Source of the DNA: JAXLQL01 sp046331625
GTDB lineage: Bacteria > Acidobacteriota > Terriglobia > Bryobacterales > Bryobacteraceae
Direction: 5' to 3'
DNA: 64,000 bases
NCBI GenBank assembly: GCA_046331625.1
Contig: JAXLQL010000023.1
Span: 1 to 64,000 of the forward strand
Below the pieces are notes generated by a model, which ran no database searches, was not told where the DNA came from, and was given only the letters and a program-made list of their open reading frames with translations. The position numbers were made by a program, and so were the translations under genes. Position 1 is the first letter of the stretch, and each line of letters begins with the position of its first letter. Positions 59,808-64,000 of the stretch are shown one piece after another.

Positions 59808-61040
59808 CTACGCGACTAGCGTTTTGCGGAGCCAATCGAGGGCGGAGTTGGTGGCGAGGGTGCGGACGCGGTCGCGATCGCCGAGGAACTGCAGGCGCCG
59901 CGCTTTCGTGCCGTTGGGCGTTGCGAGCCCGATGAAGACGACTCCGGTGGAGAGATTCGCTGCATCCGGACCCGCGTATCCGGTCACCGAAATCGCATAG
60001 GTCGCCCCAGTCTTGGCGCGAGCGCCGTCGGCCATGGCGATCGCGACTGGCTCGCTGACGGCGGTATGTTCGGCGATCAGTTCCGCGGGCACACCGGCGA
60101 GCGCGGACTTCATCGCATCTGTGTAGGTGAGGAATCCGCCAAGGAAATAGTCGGAGCTTCCGGCGACCGAAGTGATGCGTTGCCCGACCATCCCGCCCGT
60201 GCAGCTTTCGGCGACTGCAACCGTAGCGTTGCGCTCGCGAAGCATGCGACCCAGGGCAGCTTCGAGGTCGGAGCCGTCCCGCGAGTAGATGCGGTCGCCG
60301 AGCAGTTCTTCTATCTTCGGCCCCACCTCATCTACCAGCGCCTGCGCCTCTGACGCGGTCTTGCCGCGAGCACGCAAATGAATGCTGATATCGCCTGCGC
60401 CCGCAAGGATCGTAGTCACGGGGTTCGCGTACTGGGTGTAGACGGGCGAGATCAACTGATCCAGGTCAGACTCGCCCATCCCGGCCACGCGGAAATGCAC
60501 GGTGGCGATATGGAGAGGAGGAAGCATGGCGCGCAGACGAGGCAGGCACTCGTCAGTAAACATGCCCTTCATCTCGCGCGGAGGCCCGGGGAGCAGCGTG
60601 ATCACGCGCGGCCCCTCGAGCGTGCGCCATTGTCCGGGCGCCGTCCCGCGCGGATTGTTCAGTGCCTCAAAACCGTCAATCAGGTTCGCCTGGCGCTTGT
60701 TGTTCTCGGCCATGGGCCGCTTCATGCGGGCAAACCGTTCGGCAATCGCATCGAGCAATTCCTGACGGAACTGCTGCCCGCATCCGAGAGCTTGCGCTAC
60801 AGCGTCGCGAGTGACGTCGTCCTCGGTGGGCCCGAGCCCGCCAGTGAGGATGATGATCTCGGAACGCGCCAGTGCCTGCGAAATCATCGCTGCAAGGCGC
60901 CCGCGATCGTCACCTACGATGGACTTCGAGGCCACCTCCACCCCGAGCAGGTTCAACTGCTCGGTAAGCCAGAGCGAGTTGGTGTCGATCTTTTCGGGAG
61001 TCAGCAACTCCGAACCGACGGCAATGATTTCCGCGTTCAT
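59808..61040 (-). CDS. cinA: CinA-like nicotinamide-nucleotide amidase
   Basis: A 410-residue two-domain protein. The N-terminal MoCF/COG1058 domain (IIAVGSELLTPEKIDTNSLW, IILTGGLGPTEDDVT) hydrolyses ADP-ribose-like compounds in characterised members, and the C-terminal PncC domain (AVAESCTGGMVGQRITSVAGS, FLTYTDAMKSALAGV) deamidates nicotinamide mononucleotide. Both are complete. It is the last gene of the minus-strand run with the NHL protein, pgpA, yacG and rimO. Confidence 0.94.
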   Translation of the reverse strand: MNAEIIAVGSELLTPEKIDTNSLWLTEQLNLLGVEVASKSIVGDDRGRLAAMISQALARSEIIILTGGLGPTEDDVTRDAVAQALGCGQQFRQELLDAIAERFARMKRPMAENNKRQANLIDGFEALNNPRGTAPGQWRTLEGPRVITLLPGPPREMKGMFTDECLPRLRAMLPPLHIATVHFRVAGMGESDLDQLISPVYTQYANPVTTILAGAGDISIHLRARGKTASEAQALVDEVGPKIEELLGDRIYSRDGSDLEAALGRMLRERNATVAVAESCTGGMVGQRITSVAGSSDYFLGGFLTYTDAMKSALAGVPAELIAEHTAVSEPVAIAMADGARAKTGATYAISVTGYAGPDAANLSTGVVFIGLATPNGTKARRLQFLGDRDRVRTLATNSALDWLRKTLVA

Positions 61041-61048
61041 CTCGAGTC

Positions 61049-62068
61049 TCAGGCCAGGTTCGGTAGGGGGCGGCCCTTCACGCCTGCATTGATCCGGAAG
61101 AGCGCCGATGTAGTGGTGATGTAGAGATACGTGGGGGCGGCGAAGGCGAGACCGACTATGTTGGGCCCCGAGAGGAACAACTCCGGCTCGGCGTCGCGGT
61201 TGAACCGGACCACGCCCCGTTGCCCACCGAGCGACGCGGCCACATACAACCGGTCATGGATATCGAACGCCATGCCTTGCGGCCGGCCGAGTCCGCGATA
61301 GAACACCTGCACCTCACCGGCGGGCGAGATGCGGAAGATCGAATCGAAGCTCGACGTGGTGGGTCCAGTGACGTAGAGAAAGCCGTCGGGTCCGAAGGTG
61401 AGGTGATACGCGGCGATCGACTGTTCGAGTGTAGCGAAGACGTAGATCTGGCGCGACCGGCTGATCTTGAAGATCGTGCCGCTGCGGTCGCCGACGTAGA
61501 GATTCTCTTCGGCATCGAACGCGATCCCCGTCGCGACGCCCATCCCTTCGACATACACTGACATCTCGCCCTTTGGCGTCACTTGGTAGACCACGCCGTC
61601 GTATCGCGAGGAGACGTAGAGCAGGCCTTCGCGATCGAAGGCGAGCCCGGTGGCGTTCATGAGTTCGGAGAGGAACGGCTTCGCCTGGAAGCTCGGATCG
61701 ACCTTGTACACCGAGACCGGCGTCTTCTGGCCGCGGGAGCCCGAGAACGTGGTGAAGACGCCGCCATGCGGATCGACGGCGGGGTTGGCCACGGGATGGA
61801 GCTGGTCGGCCACCTGGACACCGACTTCGCAGGTCCAGGGAAGGCTGCGATCGGTGTCGTTCTCCACGAACATGGGACCGAACATGGTGCCCTCTGGCAC
61901 GCGCGCGACGACGAAACTGCTCGATCCGACGAGGATCGGCGCAGTGGTGTCGCCGATGGTGACGCGCGGGCGATCGGCGCCCGACAGTTGCGATCCGCGG
62001 ATCTGGAATTCGCCTCCGGGAATGGCGGCTTCCGGATGCACGCGGTCGATGATGGGTTTGTTAGCCAT
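61049..62068 (-). CDS. IPT/TIG plus NHL-type beta-propeller protein
   Basis: A 339-residue protein. Residues 1-80 are an IPT/TIG-like immunoglobulin fold (DRVHPEAAIPGGEFQIRGSQL). The rest is a six-bladed SMP-30/NHL-type propeller with repeats ATGLAFDREGLLYVSSRYDGVVYQV, GIAFDAEENLYVGDRSGTIFKI and GMAFDIHDRLYVAAS. No signal peptide is evident, which is odd for this kind of protein and may mean the start is further upstream or the protein is cytoplasmic. It lies between cinA (8 bases) and pgpA (18 bases). Confidence 0.8.
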   Translation of the reverse strand: MANKPIIDRVHPEAAIPGGEFQIRGSQLSGADRPRVTIGDTTAPILVGSSSFVVARVPEGTMFGPMFVENDTDRSLPWTCEVGVQVADQLHPVANPAVDPHGGVFTTFSGSRGQKTPVSVYKVDPSFQAKPFLSELMNATGLAFDREGLLYVSSRYDGVVYQVTPKGEMSVYVEGMGVATGIAFDAEENLYVGDRSGTIFKISRSRQIYVFATLEQSIAAYHLTFGPDGFLYVTGPTTSSFDSIFRISPAGEVQVFYRGLGRPQGMAFDIHDRLYVAASLGGQRGVVRFNRDAEPELFLSGPNIVGLAFAAPTYLYITTTSALFRINAGVKGRPLPNLA

Positions 62069-62086
62069 TGATCCTCAAACTGACTC

Positions 62087-62626
62087 TCAATAAAGATTCA
62101 ACCATCCAAGCAGCAATAACACAAGGGCGGCATAGGCGCCAGCGGCCATGTCGTCAGCTACGATTCCTGTTCCGCCGGGGAGATTTTCGAGTTGGCGCGC
62201 CGGGAATGGCTTCCAGATGTCGAAGGCCCGGAACAGGCAGAAGGCGAGCAACCACGTCTTCCAGTTGAGCGTCATGGCGCCGCCGAGGGCCATCCACTGG
62301 CCCACCACTTCGTCGACCACGACGATTTGCGGATCCTCTGAACCGAGCGACTCGGCTACGCGGCCCGCCGCTTTCACGGCCGAGGTGACCATCAGCAGCG
62401 CCAACGCGAAGAAGTGCCAACCGGACCACCCGAGCCACACATGCGCGGCGTAGGCGATTGCCAGGGCCGCAAGCGAACCAACGGTTCCAGGGGCAACAGG
62501 CGAGTATCCGCAACCGAACCACGTGGCCCAGAGCGTGGAGAACATGCCAGCGCGCGGAGAGGCTGCGGGTTGCGCGGCGGGCGCGGCCTCAGTCTTCTTC
62601 GGGGGGCTCTGGGATTTCTTTTTCAT
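62087..62626 (-). CDS. pgpA: Phosphatidylglycerophosphatase A
   Basis: A 179-residue membrane protein. PgpA core motifs are present: TLWATWFGCGYSPVAPGTVGSL, VVDEVVGQWMAL and FRAFDIWKPFPARQLENLPGGTGIVADDMAAG. It dephosphorylates PGP to phosphatidylglycerol. The first ~27 residues are Lys/Pro/Ala-rich and overlap yacG by 38 bases; an alternative start at the internal ATG 62545 would remove them. I retain 62626 as the longer start. Confidence 0.92.
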   Translation of the reverse strand: MKKKSQSPPKKTEAAPAAQPAASPRAGMFSTLWATWFGCGYSPVAPGTVGSLAALAIAYAAHVWLGWSGWHFFALALLMVTSAVKAAGRVAESLGSEDPQIVVVDEVVGQWMALGGAMTLNWKTWLLAFCLFRAFDIWKPFPARQLENLPGGTGIVADDMAAGAYAALVLLLLGWLNLY

Positions 62627-62765
62627 CGGAGTCTTCGAGCGGCGTGGAAAGGACGTACTTCTCCGAGGCCCAATTGCCCAGGTCGAGCGTGCGGCAACGC
62701 TCGCTGCAGAAGGGCATCTCGGGATCGGAGGCGCTCACCGGTTTCTTGCAGATAGGACACTTCAT
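62589..62765 (-). CDS. yacG: Zinc-binding DNA gyrase inhibitor YacG
   Basis: A 58-residue protein. MKCPICKKPV gives the first Cys pair, and FCSERCRTLDLGNW the second, with the Trp typical of YacG. It binds zinc and inhibits GyrB in E. coli. The acidic tail (EDSDEKEIPEPPEED) is longer than the domain needs. It overlaps the rimO stop by ATGA and the pgpA start by 38 bases in another frame, so all three are probably translated as a unit. Confidence 0.88.
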   Translation of the reverse strand: MKCPICKKPVSASDPEMPFCSERCRTLDLGNWASEKYVLSTPLEDSDEKEIPEPPEED

Positions 62766-64000
62766 TGGCCACGAGAGATGGATGCCGTGCTATGGCTGGA
62801 CAGAATGGGAAAGAGCGGCTGGGCGAGCGGCTTCCAGCCGGCTTCGGGTTGGTCGACGATTTCGCCGATCAGATCGTAATCGTGCGCTTCGGTGACGCGG
62901 AAGCTGCGGATTTCACCTGGGCGGAGGGGGTGGCCGCCATCGTCATTGATGTAACAGACGCCGTCGATTTCGGGCGCCTGCGAGGGCATGCGCGCTTCCC
63001 AGAGTAAGTCGGTTTCCTTCGACCGGCCTTCCACCAACACTGGAAATTCCCGCCCGATCCACTTACGATTATTGGACTTGGAGATTTTGCGCTGCTCCGC
63101 CATGAGACGGCGCTTGCGGTTGTAGATGGTGCGGGCATCCACCTTGGCGTCAAGCGCGAAACTGGCGCTCGAATCCTCGTCCGAGTAGGAGAACACGCCG
63201 AGCCGGTCAAAGCGCGCCTCGCGGACGAACTGGCAGAGCTCGTCGAAATCGGCGGCGGTCTCGCCTGGGAAACCTACGATGAAGCTGGACCGGATGGCGA
63301 CGCCGGGGATGGTCTTACGGATCCGCTCGAGCAGCTTCAGGAAGAAGCCGCCATGGGAGCCGCGCTTCATGCGCTTGAGCACGGAAGCGCTCGCGTGCTG
63401 CAGAGGCATGTCGATGTATTTGACGAGGGCCGGATGCTCGGCGATGGTGTCGAGCAGCGACTGCGTGACGCGGTTCGGATATGCGTAAAGAAAGCGGATC
63501 CAGACGGGGTGCGGCGTCTCGATCTTGGCAAGGCGCGCGAGGAGCGTAGCGAGACCGTCGCGAAGGCCGAGGTCCTCACCGTAGAAGGTGGTGTCTTGCC
63601 CGATGAGGTTGATCTCGCGGACGCCTTGCGAGAACAGGCGGCCCGCCTCAGCCACCACCGATTCGAAACGGCGGCTGCGAAACGCGCCCCGGTACTGCGG
63701 GATGACGCAGAAGGTGCAAGGGTGGTCACAGCCTTCGGCGATCTTGATGTAGGCCGAGTGCTTGGGCGTGGTGAGTACGCGCGGCGTGGCTTCGTGATAG
63801 AGGTAGGGCGCTTTGTCGCTCCCCTCGATTCCGGCTTCGCACGCGGCGACGATTTGCTCCACCTGATTGGTGCCGACCAAGGCGTCGACCTCTGGCATGT
63901 CCCGGCGGATATCTTCGCGGTAGCGCTCGACGAGGCAGCCCGCGACGACGAGGCGCTTGGCTCGGCCGGTTTCCTTGTACTTGGCCATCTCGAGGATGGT
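62762..64000 (-). CDS. rimO: Ribosomal protein S12 methylthiotransferase RimO (5' partial)
   Basis: The frame is open to the right edge of the window, so the N-terminus is missing; the internal ATG at 63988 is not the start. The visible 412 residues hold the end of the UPF0004 domain (VVAGCLVERYRED with one Cys ligand), the radical-SAM motif CDHPCTFCVIPQYRG, and a C-terminal TRAM domain (about the last 60-70 residues). RimO rather than MiaB is indicated by CTFCVIPQYRGAFRSRRF and by the HDYDLIGEIV ending. It methylthiolates Asp89 of S12. First visible gene of the run through yacG, pgpA, the NHL protein and cinA. Confidence 0.9.
   Translation of the reverse strand, partial: TILEMAKYKETGRAKRLVVAGCLVERYREDIRRDMPEVDALVGTNQVEQIVAACEAGIEGSDKAPYLYHEATPRVLTTPKHSAYIKIAEGCDHPCTFCVIPQYRGAFRSRRFESVVAEAGRLFSQGVREINLIGQDTTFYGEDLGLRDGLATLLARLAKIETPHPVWIRFLYAYPNRVTQSLLDTIAEHPALVKYIDMPLQHASASVLKRMKRGSHGGFFLKLLERIRKTIPGVAIRSSFIVGFPGETAADFDELCQFVREARFDRLGVFSYSDEDSSASFALDAKVDARTIYNRKRRLMAEQRKISKSNNRKWIGREFPVLVEGRSKETDLLWEARMPSQAPEIDGVCYINDDGGHPLRPGEIRSFRVTEAHDYDLIGEIVDQPEAGWKPLAQPLFPILSSHSTASISRGQ

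Overview
The window is about 64 kb of GC-rich bacterial chromosome, densely coded on both strands, with no rRNA, tRNA, CRISPR array or prophage that I can see. The gene content points to an acidobacterium of the Bryobacterales/Solibacter type. The indicators are a ~1,090-residue TonB-receptor-like protein with an N-terminal carboxypeptidase-regulatory domain, exported DUF1080 and PQQ-propeller proteins, a GH29 alpha-fucosidase, Tat-type leaders on degradative enzymes, many TTG/GTG starts, and families best known from Solibacter-like genomes. This placement is inference from family content, not from a marker gene.

Layout. 1-2.4 kb: the end of an L-rhamnonate-dehydratase-like enolase and an ACS-family sugar-acid transporter. 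2.4-5.0 kb (minus): a small outer-membrane barrel, an unknown 93-residue protein, hfq and hflX. 5.06-9.04 kb (plus): a tightly coupled operon of an unknown protein, a Tat-exported DUF362 protein, a probable selenocysteine-containing deiodinase-like protein read through an in-frame TGA at 7512, ybaK, and a methyltransferase. 9.0-13.7 kb: a decayed RAYT-like transposase gene, a DinB-fold protein, a HEPN protein with a small partner, and the RNA-modification genes queA, tsaD and miaE. 13.9-18.5 kb: a sugar-acid dehydratase of the IlvD/Edd family, a GT-C-like membrane protein and a second ACS transporter. 18.5-27 kb: an ankyrin/CXXCH/alpha-alpha-toroid protein, truA, a TolC-like protein and the large receptor.

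27.4-38.5 kb: a serine hydrolase, a 2OG-Fe(II) oxygenase, a small histidine kinase, a DUF4097 lipoprotein, pyruvate carboxylase, a HAD phosphatase, a MarR-GNAT fusion under a palindromic operator, and the fucosidase. 38.5-42.8 kb (minus): a RES-Xre toxin-antitoxin pair, an HpcH/HpaI aldolase, a GH10-like protein and a MOSC protein. 42.9-46.8 kb: a PQQ propeller, then an exported aminotransferase coupled to a DUF1080 protein. 46.8-51.8 kb (minus): a five-gene operon with overlapping stops and starts (epimerase, GT2, YvcK/CofD-like protein fused to a GT2-like region, HAD phosphatase, nucleotidyltransferase). 51.9-64 kb: an unknown helical protein, birA, an exported helical repeat protein with a ceramidase-like protein, an SDR with an amidohydrolase, and the cinA / NHL-propeller / pgpA / yacG / rimO cluster.

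Themes. Sugar-acid catabolism is spread over the window: rhamnonate-type dehydratase, arabinonate-type dehydratase, two ACS transporters, fucosidase and 2-keto-3-deoxy-acid-type aldolase. Pyruvate carboxylase needs biotinylation, and birA is present. Several intergenic gaps carry related back-to-back GC-rich hairpins resembling REP/REPIN elements, and the RAYT-like relic may be a remnant of the family that mobilises such elements. The most notable observation is the deiodinase-like selenoprotein with its candidate bacterial SECIS hairpin. The next is the YvcK-glycosyltransferase fusion operon.
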